This document shows positions 7,701-16,814 of a stretch of 64,000 bases of DNA, piece by piece (the first letter of the stretch is position 1; the number at the start of each line of letters is the position of its first letter). The position numbers were made by a program, and so were the translations under genes. The DNA comes from [Clostridium] celerecrescens 18A (lineage in GTDB: Bacteria > Bacillota > Clostridia > Lachnospirales > Lachnospiraceae), in the NCBI RefSeq assembly GCF_002797975.1, contig NZ_PGET01000001.1, positions 2,480,001 through 2,544,000 on the forward strand, given 5' to 3'. The notes under the pieces are model-generated. The model searched no databases. It was not told where the DNA came from and was given only the letters and a program-made list of their open reading frames with translations.

Positions 7701-9158
7701 ATTCTTTGAAGCCTGGAACTCATCCATCTGCTTTTGCACCTCTGCCACATATTCATCAATACCTGCTTTTTTCAGTGCTTCCAAAGCCTTGGGATATTCT
7801 GTGTCAAAATCTACGAATCCGTAAAGAATCGGTGCCATCTGCTTTCCTGCCACCTCTTTGATTGCTGTCTCAATTACCTTTACCTTCTCGTTATTGAAGC
7901 GGAAGCCAAGCATATTGGAGGTGACTGCCTTATCGTCCCAGCTTTCATAGGTATCAATGTAACTCTGCTCGATATCGGGTGAAAATAACTGATAATTCTT
8001 GTTACGGAACATCCATTCATAGAAGAATTCATCATTCACCAGCTTTTTAATTCTTCCGTCAACAATATCATAATCTTTCCCCTTCACGCCGTATAGAGCC
8101 ATCAGGTAATTATCCTGAGAAGAGTAGAGCCAGTCAATGAATTTCATTGCTCCTTCCGGATTGGGTGCCGTCTGTGGTATGCAAAGGACTTCACCGCCGG
8201 TGGCTATGATATAGCGAGGTTCCTCCGGTTTCAGGATATAGTTCTTTAATCTGGCATCTGGAGCATTTGCTTTCACACTGCTGATAATCTCATTTTCTTT
8301 GCCAAGTGAGCCCTCTACCCATAAGTATAAGCCGGTCTGCATACGGGAATCCCTCTCATTGTATTTGGTCGTCAGATCATCAGAATATAAGCCTTCATGA
8401 TACATCTGGCGGTTATACTGGGCAACCTTCTTGAAAGCATCGGTTTCATAGTAATCATACACCTTATTTGTGGTATCACCATATACAACGGTATCTTCAT
8501 TGGCGCACCAGGTTAGCTGTTCATCGGCAAAATATCTGGTCAGAGGTTTAAAGATGGGGTCTGCAGGCCCTTTCATTTCCGGATACAATTTCTTTGCCTT
8601 TTCTGCAAATAATTTTAAATCCTCTGTTGTTTTAATCTCCGTCATACCACAAGATTCCAGAATATCCTGGCGGACACATACCATCTGAAACATTCCGGAG
8701 GAAGGTGCATAAGCGGAAGGTATGCCATAAACCTCTCCGTTAATGGTAGCCCCTTTTAACTGCTCTTCGGGAAGCACCTTTAACAAATTCTGGCCATATT
8801 TGTCAATTAAGTCATTCAGAACAGAAGCCTGTTTCTTATTAACAATGGTGGCAAGATCAGGAAGTCCGTCCCAATACAGGTCGATGGGCTCCTGGGCGGC
8901 CAGCATGATATCTTTTTGTTCCCAATACTGGTCCCATGGAGTATAAACCATTTCCACCTTAATACCTAAATCCTCTTTCATTTTCTCAGCAAACTCATTA
9001 CTCATAAATTCTGACATTCTATCACTTTCATCACCGGGATAAAGAATCGTCACGGTTTCGGTATTAGTGCCTTCTTTCGATTCATCCTTACTGCTGCATC
9101 CCCCAAGTAAACCGATTGCCATTATCACGGCAGCTGTCATTATAAATAGTCTTTTCAT
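7695..9158 (-). CDS. LplA/YtcQ-type extracellular solute-binding lipoprotein (ABC sugar import)
   Basis: 487 residues with a lipoprotein signal peptide (basic MKR, hydrophobic stretch, lipobox LLGGC with Cys21). The mature part is the large periplasmic-binding fold of the Lpl/Ytc group that serves oligosaccharide importers, ending in the lysine-rich tail EFQASKNK. It would sit on the outer face of the membrane and hand its ligand to the LplB and LplC permeases encoded just upstream. It is the last gene of the eight-gene operon from 16352. Genes for DUF4832 proteins and a Gfo/Idh/MocA dehydrogenase in the operon suggest an oligosaccharide or glycoside. No ATPase gene is nearby. Confidence 0.9.
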   Translation of the reverse strand: MKRLFIMTAAVIMAIGLLGGCSSKDESKEGTNTETVTILYPGDESDRMSEFMSNEFAEKMKEDLGIKVEMVYTPWDQYWEQKDIMLAAQEPIDLYWDGLPDLATIVNKKQASVLNDLIDKYGQNLLKVLPEEQLKGATINGEVYGIPSAYAPSSGMFQMVCVRQDILESCGMTEIKTTEDLKLFAEKAKKLYPEMKGPADPIFKPLTRYFADEQLTWCANEDTVVYGDTTNKVYDYYETDAFKKVAQYNRQMYHEGLYSDDLTTKYNERDSRMQTGLYLWVEGSLGKENEIISSVKANAPDARLKNYILKPEEPRYIIATGGEVLCIPQTAPNPEGAMKFIDWLYSSQDNYLMALYGVKGKDYDIVDGRIKKLVNDEFFYEWMFRNKNYQLFSPDIEQSYIDTYESWDDKAVTSNMLGFRFNNEKVKVIETAIKEVAGKQMAPILYGFVDFDTEYPKALEALKKAGIDEYVAEVQKQMDEFQASKNK

Positions 9159-9226
9159 TGCAATACCCTCCTTTTGATTTATGTTAAGCCTTACTCCTGA
9201 CCTACCAATGAATTTTACTACAGGGC

Positions 9227-10120
9227 TTATTCCTTGACTGCACCTGTCATAATACCCTGTACAAAATATTTTTGTACAAAGGGATATAAGAAGATAATCG
9301 GGCCTATGGTTATTACCGTAACTGCCATTTTCATCGTTTCAGAGGGCAGTGTGATTCCTGCGGCAGCGCCGGAAGGAATACGCCCAGAGCTAATGGCATT
9401 TACATTTGAAAGAATTGTATAGAGGTAATACTGGAGAGGAAAAAGATCCTTGTCATTAATAAAAATCAGGGCATTCCACCAGTCATTCCAATATTGCAGG
9501 GCATACATAAGGCCTACGGTTAGCACTGCCGTTTTACTGAGGGGAAGAGCAATCCGCCAATAAATCAGCATATAACTTGCCCCGTCAATTTTAGCCGCTT
9601 CGTATAAGGAAGGCGAAATGCTTGAAAAATAGGTCCTCATAAGGAACATGTTCCAGACACTGAAAATAGAAGGAAGAATCAGTGCCAGAATGTTATTCTT
9701 TAATCCGTAGTAATTCACACAAACCACATACCAGGGAATGAGGCCCGCGGAAAATACAATGGTGAAGTTACATAAAAAGGCAATGACATTACGGTACTTT
9801 AAACTCTTAATCGATATCGCAAAGGCAATCATACTGGTAATGATCATAGCTCCAACGGTTCCGGCTATCGTAACAAAAATGGTGACTCCGTAAGACTTTA
9901 AAATCCTCATGCCACTGTTTGCAAAAATATAAATGTATGTATTAAGGGTAAATTTCTGCGGAATAGCTGAATAACCATGCATGACGATTTCACGTTCCGA
10001 AGAGAGGGACACACCTAAGGTAAGAACAAGGGGATACAGACATAGCAGCCCGAACAGGCCAATAAACAAATAAGCAAGGATAGTAACCAGGTGATCGCCG
10101 AACGATTTGCTTTTTCTCAT
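9227..10120 (-). CDS. LplC/YtcP-type ABC permease (carbohydrate)
   Basis: 297 residues, about six membrane segments, N-terminal KSFGDHLVTILAYLFIGLFG and the EAA loop SLYEAAKIDGASYMLIYWRI near residue 175, the site where the shared ATPase docks. The C-terminal KYFVQGIMTGAVKE is the characteristic tail of the YtcP/LplC group. Its ATG overlaps the stop codon of the LplB gene (TAATG), so the two are translationally coupled. It forms the membrane channel together with LplB and receives substrate from the lipoprotein encoded downstream. Confidence 0.92.
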   Translation of the reverse strand: MRKSKSFGDHLVTILAYLFIGLFGLLCLYPLVLTLGVSLSSEREIVMHGYSAIPQKFTLNTYIYIFANSGMRILKSYGVTIFVTIAGTVGAMIITSMIAFAISIKSLKYRNVIAFLCNFTIVFSAGLIPWYVVCVNYYGLKNNILALILPSIFSVWNMFLMRTYFSSISPSLYEAAKIDGASYMLIYWRIALPLSKTAVLTVGLMYALQYWNDWWNALIFINDKDLFPLQYYLYTILSNVNAISSGRIPSGAAAGITLPSETMKMAVTVITIGPIIFLYPFVQKYFVQGIMTGAVKE

Positions 10121-11085
10121 TAAAATAATCCCTCCCCGTCATTATATTTTTTTGCCAACCGGTTAGCAGCGGATACCAGAATTAGTCCCATCACCGACTG
10201 GAACAGCCCAATTGCGGTAGCATAGGAAAAGCCCAGGGTTCTCATACTCTGATATACATAAGTATCAATAACGGTTACCGCATCAATCAATACCGGGTTG
10301 TTGCCAACAATACCGTAGATCATGCCGAAATCACCGTAGAAAATACGTCCAATACTCATAAGGGTCAGTACAACGGCCGTCGGTTTCAGCATCGGAATGG
10401 TGAGATACAAAATTCTCTGGAACTTGTTTGCACCGTCCACTTTTGCAGCCTCGTACAAGGAACCATCGAACGTTGCCATGGCTGCCATGTAAATGATGGA
10501 GCTGTATCCGCTCCACTTCCACATACTGGCGGTGATTATGATGCCCTTCCAGTACTTGGGTTCCGCATACCACTTCACCGGTTCCATTCCCAATGATCGC
10601 AGTATATTGTTGATAACGCCCACGTCGGTGGAAAAAAAACCGTAGATAATCGTACCTACTACGACCCAGGAAAGGAAATACGGAAAAAACATAAAGCTTT
10701 GTGTCAGTTTTTTAAAGACATTGCTCCTGATTTCATTGAAAAATATGGAAATACTGATTGGAACAATCAGTCCCAGTATAATTCCAAAGAAATTGATAAA
10801 CAGTGTGTTATAAGTTACCCGCCATCCCATGCTGCTCTCGGAAAAAAAATATTTGAAGTTATTAAGGCCTACAAACTGACTTCCAAAGATCCCATCCATA
10901 ACATTAAAGTCGGTAAATGCCATCCAGGTTCCCGCAAAAGGAATATAGCAAAACATAACCAGTACAATCAGAGCAGGCATACACATAAGATACAGGCCCT
11001 TGTTTCTTTTTATTTCACGCAGGAATTCTTTTTTCCGGTCTTCTTTAGGACCCGGTGCTTTCTTTTGAATTCTTTTTGTTTTCAT
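10120..11085 (-). CDS. LplB/YteP-type ABC permease (carbohydrate)
   Basis: 321 residues: a basic N-terminus of about 30 residues, six predicted membrane segments beginning LYLMCMPALIVLVMFCYIPF, and the EAA loop SLYEAAKVDGANKFQRILYL near 215. The C-terminal NRLAKKYNDGEGLF is usual for LplB proteins. It is partner to the LplC permease (overlapping genes). It follows the oxidoreductase gene after 26 bases. Together the three Lpl genes make a complete importer apart from the ATPase. Confidence 0.92.
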   Translation of the reverse strand: MKTKRIQKKAPGPKEDRKKEFLREIKRNKGLYLMCMPALIVLVMFCYIPFAGTWMAFTDFNVMDGIFGSQFVGLNNFKYFFSESSMGWRVTYNTLFINFFGIILGLIVPISISIFFNEIRSNVFKKLTQSFMFFPYFLSWVVVGTIIYGFFSTDVGVINNILRSLGMEPVKWYAEPKYWKGIIITASMWKWSGYSSIIYMAAMATFDGSLYEAAKVDGANKFQRILYLTIPMLKPTAVVLTLMSIGRIFYGDFGMIYGIVGNNPVLIDAVTVIDTYVYQSMRTLGFSYATAIGLFQSVMGLILVSAANRLAKKYNDGEGLF

Positions 11086-11111
11086 AACTCTTCACCACTC
11101 TTTTCCGTTTT

Positions 11112-12368
11112 TTAAGAGTTTCGCAGCCGGCTTTTTAATGCATCAACATCAATTATTTCGCCGGTAATTCTGGATTGCTCTGCCGCATAAGCCATCACAT
11201 GGCTTTCCACTGACTGGGTTATGGAGGATCTGCTGGTGTCACTATGTGCTTCCATCTGACTGATAAAATCATCCATCAGGGCAACATCTCCTCCCCCATG
11301 GCCTCCCTGGGGCTGACCGGTATGAATGATTCTCTGTTCAAAACCATCAATTGCATTGGAGGCAAACTTTGTTACCTCAATCTGGTTCAGACTGTCATCC
11401 CCTCGGATTTCCCCATTTTCGCACATAACCTTGATTGTCCGGCTGATTTTGTTGGTAAAACCGCTTAAATTAAAGCTGACTGTTACATCATTCTTAAATT
11501 CGATTAATACCACCTGATTGTCACACACGTCGTTGTCACAACGGTATACACAACGTCCATAGGGGCCTTCTGCCAAAGCTTTGTTTATCCCTTCTTCCGT
11601 CTGGTCCTGGGTAAGTACCGTAGCAGGCCAGCTTCCCACGATCGGCAAGTAGGCTTTACGGGCATCAAAGCGGCAGTCTCCGGCGGCTTTACAGGTCAGG
11701 CAGCGTTCTGAGCTGTCCTTTGGAGCACTCTCCTCTTTAAAATATTTTAAACTGCCAAAGGAAACTATTTTTTTCGTCTCACTGCCCACCAGCCAGGCTA
11801 GGATATCCATGTCATGGCAGGATTTTTGCATCACCAGGGGACTGGACAAATCACTTCTTCTCCAATTTCCTCTGACAAAGGAATGGGCAATGTGATAATT
11901 CCCAACATTTTCATTATGCTGGATGGTAATTACCTTCCCCAGCTCTCCGCTGTCGATAATTTCCTTAATTGCCGCAAAAAAATTCGTATATCTGAGCACA
12001 TGGCACACAATAACCTTACAGCCCTTCTGATTTGCCTTATCCTGAATCATAAGACATTCCTTTGGATCGGGAGATATTGGTTTTTCCAGAAGAATATCAT
12101 ACCCAAGTTCCAGAGCATCCAAGACCTGTTGGCAATGGTCCTGGTCCATGGATGCAATGATGACGGCATCGGCAATCCTGCCCTTCTGGTAAAAATCCTC
12201 TACTCTTTTAAACTGCATCTCAGACGGAATACTGAAATTATCCGCTGCAGCTGATCTTTTTTCATCTTCCGGCTCCACCACCGCAACAATATCTGCCTTT
12301 TTTGTTTCATAGGCGTGCTTGGAATAAATCATTCCCCGCTGTCCTGCACCAACTAATGCAATTTTCAA
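11112..12368 (-). CDS. Gfo/Idh/MocA-family oxidoreductase
   Basis: 418 residues. The N-terminal Rossmann fold shows ALVGAGQRGMIYSKHA, and EKPISPDPKE near 95 holds the catalytic-lysine motif of the family. The C-terminal half is the substrate domain, with a cysteine group CLTCKAAGDC near 222-231 that could bind a metal and is not general in the family. Such enzymes oxidise or reduce hydroxyls of sugars, sugar acids and inositols with NAD(P). In an operon with LplABC and DUF4832 proteins, a role in modifying the imported sugar is likely. The exact substrate cannot be told. Confidence 0.87.
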   Translation of the reverse strand: MKIALVGAGQRGMIYSKHAYETKKADIVAVVEPEDEKRSAAADNFSIPSEMQFKRVEDFYQKGRIADAVIIASMDQDHCQQVLDALELGYDILLEKPISPDPKECLMIQDKANQKGCKVIVCHVLRYTNFFAAIKEIIDSGELGKVITIQHNENVGNYHIAHSFVRGNWRRSDLSSPLVMQKSCHDMDILAWLVGSETKKIVSFGSLKYFKEESAPKDSSERCLTCKAAGDCRFDARKAYLPIVGSWPATVLTQDQTEEGINKALAEGPYGRCVYRCDNDVCDNQVVLIEFKNDVTVSFNLSGFTNKISRTIKVMCENGEIRGDDSLNQIEVTKFASNAIDGFEQRIIHTGQPQGGHGGGDVALMDDFISQMEAHSDTSRSSITQSVESHVMAYAAEQSRITGEIIDVDALKSRLRNS

Positions 12369-12408
12369 TTTTCTTTCCTCCTGCTTTTATTTTCTGTCGT
12401 CCATTGAA

Positions 12409-13491
12409 TCAATCAGGAAGCTGCGGGTCCTCCAGCGGATAATAGCCATCGGGATAGAAATCATCCCAGGCATGTGCCAAATCCACTGCAGTATCTTTAC
12501 ATACCTCCACAGTTCCCATCCTGTAATAACCATCCTTCTCCTCCAACCGGATATCCAGCTCCATGGGTCTGTCATCAGCAAAGAAAATCCCAACTGACAA
12601 GCAGTATTCACCAAGTGGCAGAATCGGCAAGGAAATAATCTCATTGTGGGTAATATCTCCAACGTTCCAGGCATCTTTGTCAATGTGCAAGACAAATTCC
12701 TGCTGCGCTCCTTCCATTTCCAGACGAACCCTCAGGCTATAATCCAGATAACAGGGCGCACTGCCCCTGTTTACAAACCAAAACCGGAGGGGGAGAGCTC
12801 CCTTTGATGCAATCTTCTTTGGATAGATCAGTCTTCTTATGGTAAAGTCATAACCCATATCCACAAGACGGCTGGAAAGACCGGCATGCCAGCGCAAGCT
12901 TTCCCGGCGGATATTCTCTCCAGGGCACTCCTCTTTTATTTTAAGCAGTACCGGCATCCTCTGCCAGGTATTCTGAAGCCGGTATTCGGCAAATTTTTCA
13001 CAGCAGCTGATCCAGTTATCTTCGCTGCAATTTACAATAAGGCCAAAAGGGTATTCCTGTTCCTTTAGATACCCCAGCAAGACCTCCTGCTCAAGGCTAA
13101 CCAATAATGGGATGCCCTCAAAGGCTTCCAGATAAGCATTCCAGATTCCCTGGCTGCAATCTTCCAGGGAAACGGCAACACCAATCAGCTTTTTATTATT
13201 CAGGGCGCTTGCAACTCTCCGGATTACGTGTATAAAACCTTCCTCTGAGTCCTTCTTTAACCAGGCAGGAAGTACCTGTTTAATAGTTAGAACCGGATTA
13301 TGTACCTCTGCAAGTGCTTCTTTTAAACGGTTTAGATCATATTTGCCCCGATGAGGTTCCAGCTCCTCCCAGGTGAGTTCTACTATCTGGTACTGCCCTC
13401 TGCCAGGATTAACTGTTATCCTAGAAAGGGGCATCGGCCGTATTTTATAAGTCTCATAGGGACTGTAATGTTCCAGTGCATATTTACCCAT
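12409..13491 (-). CDS. DUF4832-like protein, shortened paralogue of the 14805-16127 product
   Basis: 360 residues. The last 130 residues align by eye with the C-terminal beta domain of the neighbouring DUF4832 protein: GYDFTIRRL against GYRFELRKL, then LRFWFVNRGSAPCY against FRIRGLWANTGVAPIY, and KDGYYRMG against KDGYYCFG. The N-terminal part is a TIM-barrel-like region starting with RITVNPGRGQY and WEELEPHRGKYDLNRL, but it is about 80 residues shorter and I see no equivalent of the VGAWGEG active-site segment. It may be a non-catalytic or altered partner of its paralogue. Gap to the upstream gene is 13 bases. The assignment is a visual alignment only. Confidence 0.6.
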   Translation of the reverse strand: MGKYALEHYSPYETYKIRPMPLSRITVNPGRGQYQIVELTWEELEPHRGKYDLNRLKEALAEVHNPVLTIKQVLPAWLKKDSEEGFIHVIRRVASALNNKKLIGVAVSLEDCSQGIWNAYLEAFEGIPLLVSLEQEVLLGYLKEQEYPFGLIVNCSEDNWISCCEKFAEYRLQNTWQRMPVLLKIKEECPGENIRRESLRWHAGLSSRLVDMGYDFTIRRLIYPKKIASKGALPLRFWFVNRGSAPCYLDYSLRVRLEMEGAQQEFVLHIDKDAWNVGDITHNEIISLPILPLGEYCLSVGIFFADDRPMELDIRLEEKDGYYRMGTVEVCKDTAVDLAHAWDDFYPDGYYPLEDPQLPD

Positions 13492-13504
13492 GGGCAGCTC
13501 CTCC

Positions 13505-14794
13505 TTATTTTAAATGGCTGTCAGCAATCTGTCTGAAGCGTGCAATGTCTTCCTGTGTGATATAAGGCATTTGATCCGTTTGATCCGCTTCTTCCTTTAG
13601 AACCACCATACTCAGGTTATTAAAACGCGCTCCTGTTGCCATATAAGCAGCCGCCGCTTTTTGCAGGGAGGTCTTAAGCTCCACCTTTGTTTCGTCGGCT
13701 TTCCAGTCACCAAATACCTCATACCGAAGCATGGCATCTCCCTCTTTAATCGGATATAGATAAAATTGACGCTGGACCTTTATGATATTGCTGGTATCAT
13801 GATCAAGCACCAGCGACAGTCTTGAATCATACAGCCAGCTTTCACTCCAAAAGCCTTTGACCGGCAATTCCGGAAAATAAGTCTTGTAAAACTCCAGCGC
13901 CAGCACCATGGAATTCTTTAATCTCTCAGGGTTATATCCCGGTCCGGAAGGCACATGGAGCGCCAGTAGCATATCCCCCTGGTTTAAGGCCTCCGCCCAT
14001 TCCCTCTTTAACAGCGTTACAGGGTCCCTCTCCACAAAACCCATGGGATTGATGGGATTTGCGGTAATCTCCTCCTCCGCCTCCTGCCAGAGGGAAGTAA
14101 AGGCTCCTGCCTTATCATAAACTCCGTTTATACCATTTAACTGCCCGTCTCTGCGGTATTCCTCTCCGCCATGCTTTAGGGCCGTTACCTTCCCGGAAAC
14201 CTTATTCCGGTACATGGTAAATGTATCGCCAAAGCGGCAAGGAATAAACAGGAACCGGTCCATAAGAAAGATGGAGCAGGTATAAAAGTTCATATCCCAG
14301 GGAAAATCACTTACGCTTACATCATCCCGAACCAGTTTCTCTAATTGGGATTTTATTGGCTGGAAAGGGATATCCCGATAATAATGCTCCGGAACGCCCC
14401 GTTCCTTTAAAAGCTTTATGGAAGGAACCACACAGGCCAGCAGAAGAAGGAAAGGATAAAGCTCTCCATACTCTTCCATGCACACAGGAGTCATATTTTT
14501 ATAGTTATCCACATCACAGCGGTTTCTGGCAGAACACATATCCCATACCAGGAATTTGGAGAAATGAAACAGTTTCGGGTCCCCTTCCACTGCTTCTGCC
14601 GCTTTTATCAACAGCCGCTGCTTCTTCTCCGGAAGGTTGAATTTCTCAAACACTTCCTTTAAAAATCCCCTTTCTATAAAATGGATATTCTCTTCCCCGG
14701 GATAGCCGGCATAGAATTGCTCCAATCCCTCGGGCAGATTGTCAAAGCCGCAATAATCCACACATTCTTTGAATCCATACGATAAATGTCCCAT
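13505..14794 (-). CDS. Acyltransferase-like protein (GNAT-type C-terminal domain, DUF5596-like)
   Basis: 429 residues. The C-terminal half carries the pattern I associate with the N-acyltransferase/GNAT_C pair: LALHVPSGPGYNPERLKNS near 278, FYKTYFPELPVKGF, SWLYDSRLSLVL near 318 and SNIIKVQRQF near 337. The N-terminal 180 residues are helical and cysteine-containing. Proteins of this type recur in clostridial sugar-utilisation clusters, but I know of no proven reaction. It lies between the two DUF4832 genes with short gaps, so it probably acts on the same glycoside. Treat the family call as moderately secure and the function as unknown. Confidence 0.5.
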   Translation of the reverse strand: MGHLSYGFKECVDYCGFDNLPEGLEQFYAGYPGEENIHFIERGFLKEVFEKFNLPEKKQRLLIKAAEAVEGDPKLFHFSKFLVWDMCSARNRCDVDNYKNMTPVCMEEYGELYPFLLLLACVVPSIKLLKERGVPEHYYRDIPFQPIKSQLEKLVRDDVSVSDFPWDMNFYTCSIFLMDRFLFIPCRFGDTFTMYRNKVSGKVTALKHGGEEYRRDGQLNGINGVYDKAGAFTSLWQEAEEEITANPINPMGFVERDPVTLLKREWAEALNQGDMLLALHVPSGPGYNPERLKNSMVLALEFYKTYFPELPVKGFWSESWLYDSRLSLVLDHDTSNIIKVQRQFYLYPIKEGDAMLRYEVFGDWKADETKVELKTSLQKAAAAYMATGARFNNLSMVVLKEEADQTDQMPYITQEDIARFRQIADSHLK

Positions 14795-14804
14795 ACTCTT
14801 CCCT

Positions 14805-16127
14805 CTATTCTACGATTATTTTTCCAAAACAATAGTAACCGTCTTTTAAGCCCTCAATTGCCAGCTTTATATTTCCAAGCTCGGGGATCCCGGTTTCAAT
14901 TCCTATTTCCAGAGAATACTCACCGGCCTTTCCTTCCAGGTCGAACTCTTCTTCCCAAAGGATATCCATGTCCGGCAGCCAGCTTCTTATATCCGTTCTG
15001 CTGGTAAAGCTGATGACTTCCTTCCCATTTTTCAGGCGGACTACCAGGGGATACCTGTGATAAATAGGAGCAACACCAGTATTGGCCCACAATCCTCTGA
15101 TTCGGAAGACATCCCCTTTTTTTACCATCGGATTATACGTGAGCTTTCTTAGTTCAAAACGGTATCCCATTTTATTGAGCCACCTTTTAACACTTTCCTT
15201 CCATGCCTCAGGGACGATAGTGCCCTTGCTGTTAAAGGAAGAGATATGCCACTTTAAGGATTCCTCTACAATATAATCGATATCCCAGCCCTGGAGGTAC
15301 CAGTCATTCATGTGCCAGCAGGCTTCAAACACCACCGGTGCCTTTTTCCATGCAGCCTCCATTTCAAAGTTGCAGATATTTTCCGGATAAAAATCCAGCA
15401 TATGGGACCATTCTTCCTGATGGAAACCGCCCATATCTCCCAGGCAATCCACCCGAAAGCCTATATTTTCCTTTCTCTCCCGAATTATCTTTACCGACTT
15501 TGGATCATGCAGAAGAGCCTGCAGCGGAGTTATTTTAAAATTGTCGATATAAGCACCTACCATCCGCCTGATGCTCTCCTCTTCCAGAAACTCGGTACCT
15601 CCGCCTTCCCCCCATGCTCCTACCAGTGCCATATCCACCGAGCTTATTACCGGATGTCCGTCAAAATGTTCTGCAAATTCCGCAATAAATTCAGACCAGT
15701 ATGTAACATAGGGAGAATGCAGCGGATCAACTCTCCAAAAGGGAAATTCCGGTTCCTCCCGGCATTCCCTTCGAAACCAATCCGGGATATCGTCCTCTTC
15801 TGCCAATGCATAAGGAGAACAGCGTACAATAGCCGTACAGCCTGATGCTTTTGCCTCCTCAAGTTTTTTCTCAAGGATATCCCACCGGTAACTGCTCTTT
15901 TCAACCTCCAGATCTCTCCACCGGACTCCGCAGTAAGTAATCCTGCTGTCGGGATGATTAAAAGTTCTGCTGCTATGGGTAAATTTGTATTTTTCCACCG
16001 GATTGCCCCGGTTATCATGTATTGCCCCTGCCGGTTCCATCAAACCCGGAGCTGCAATAAAGCCAATCCCCGGATTTTCAAGGAGTTCGTCAATTATTTT
16101 AGGATATATTACATAGGTATCACTCAT
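14805..16127 (-). CDS. DUF4832 domain protein (TIM-barrel glycoside-hydrolase-like)
   Basis: 440 residues with NPGIGFIA at residue 18, the barrel strand GVRWRDLEVEKSSYRWD near 67, DMALVGAWGEGGGTEF near 165 and CNFEMEAAW near 251. The last 130 residues are the beta-sandwich of DUF4832. The NPG-x-GF start and the W-G-E segment are typical of the DUF4832 group, which is related to beta-galactosidase-type barrels. No signal peptide is seen, so it acts in the cytoplasm on an imported sugar. It is the second gene of the operon, 12 bases after a small cysteine protein. Glycosidase activity is inferred from the fold, not established. Confidence 0.72.
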   Translation of the reverse strand: MSDTYVIYPKIIDELLENPGIGFIAAPGLMEPAGAIHDNRGNPVEKYKFTHSSRTFNHPDSRITYCGVRWRDLEVEKSSYRWDILEKKLEEAKASGCTAIVRCSPYALAEEDDIPDWFRRECREEPEFPFWRVDPLHSPYVTYWSEFIAEFAEHFDGHPVISSVDMALVGAWGEGGGTEFLEEESIRRMVGAYIDNFKITPLQALLHDPKSVKIIRERKENIGFRVDCLGDMGGFHQEEWSHMLDFYPENICNFEMEAAWKKAPVVFEACWHMNDWYLQGWDIDYIVEESLKWHISSFNSKGTIVPEAWKESVKRWLNKMGYRFELRKLTYNPMVKKGDVFRIRGLWANTGVAPIYHRYPLVVRLKNGKEVISFTSRTDIRSWLPDMDILWEEEFDLEGKAGEYSLEIGIETGIPELGNIKLAIEGLKDGYYCFGKIIVE

Positions 16128-16139
16128 AGGCTTATCTCC

Positions 16140-16352
16140 TTAGGCTGTATAATTTGTTTGAAATAAGAAGCAGCCGCTGCTTTTATACTGTTCTGCCAAC
16201 TCCTGCAGTCTGACAGTATCACAGCAGAGGTACTCCGATAAACATTGATAGCAGTGTAACGTTCCGATATGCTTTCCTAACAGCTTAAGGTTAAGAGCAA
16301 TCTCGCTATTGCTTAATTTCTTTGCACACTTATGGCAATGGACATTTTTCAC
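16140..16352 (-). CDS. Small protein with two CxxC zinc knuckles
   Basis: 70 residues with C6-x2-C9 and C34-x2-C37, followed by C43 and C44. The arrangement of two knuckles 24 residues apart is that of a zinc ribbon. It is preceded by GGGGTG and is the first gene of the DUF4832/LplABC operon, so it is a genuine expressed gene and not a shadow. I recognise no family. It could be a small regulator or a metal-binding partner of one of the enzymes. Confidence 0.6.
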   Translation of the reverse strand: MKNVHCHKCAKKLSNSEIALNLKLLGKHIGTLHCYQCLSEYLCCDTVRLQELAEQYKSSGCFLFQTNYTA

Positions 16353-16457
16353 CCCAACACTCCCTTTCCGTCTTTCAGCTCTGCATAGAAATTTCTGTTA
16401 AAACTAGTCAGGTTCTTTATATTACTGCATACTTTTTTGTTACTTTTTGTTACGTTT

Positions 16458-16508
16458 GTTTACTAAACCTTGTAGCTGGATTATAACATTTGCCCTGCGC
16501 TGTGTAAA
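16458..16508 (-). promoter_or_regulatory. Promoter and operator candidate of the DUF4832/LplABC operon
   Basis: On the minus strand TTTACA (16503-16508), 17 bases, TATAAT (16480-16485). The palindrome GTTTACTAAAC (16458-16468) begins about 6 bases after the expected transcription start. It resembles the TTTACGTAAAC element beside the LacI promoter, so both are candidate sites for that regulator. The rest of 16353-16814 is AT-rich and shows only these signals. Confidence 0.65.
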
Positions 16509-16702
16509 TACCATTTTCAAAATTATTATAAAAATTATTGTAAAAAGCTTTACAAATAACTTTACTTATCTTTAAAAGGCTTATCTTTTTATACCATTGT
16601 TTTCACACGTTTTTATAGAAATAATCCGTTAAACTATATCAAAAATCCTCTAATTGGTATGATTTTTCCATAAATTCCAATCAGCGGCAGGAAAATTGAG
16701 TA

Positions 16703-16766
16703 TTGACAAAATCAGTAACATATTATTATAATTTAACTGTATGCAACACGCGTTCTTTACGTAAAC
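16703..16766 (+). promoter_or_regulatory. Promoter and operator candidate of the LacI-family gene
   Basis: TTGACA (16703-16708), an 18-base spacer, TATAAT (16727-16732). The palindrome TTTACGTAAA (16756-16765) lies about 17 bases past the expected start. A central CG in a TTTAC/GTAAA palindrome is typical of LacI-family sites and suggests autoregulation. Confidence 0.6.
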
Positions 16767-16814
16767 ATACTAAACAGAAAAATCCACAAGCTGTGATTAA
16801 GGGGGCAAACTAAT

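Noticed and set aside
15312..15845. 177-codon plus-strand open frame
   Set aside because: Antisense shadow of the DUF4832 gene; cysteine- and histidine-rich composition typical of a reversed frame.
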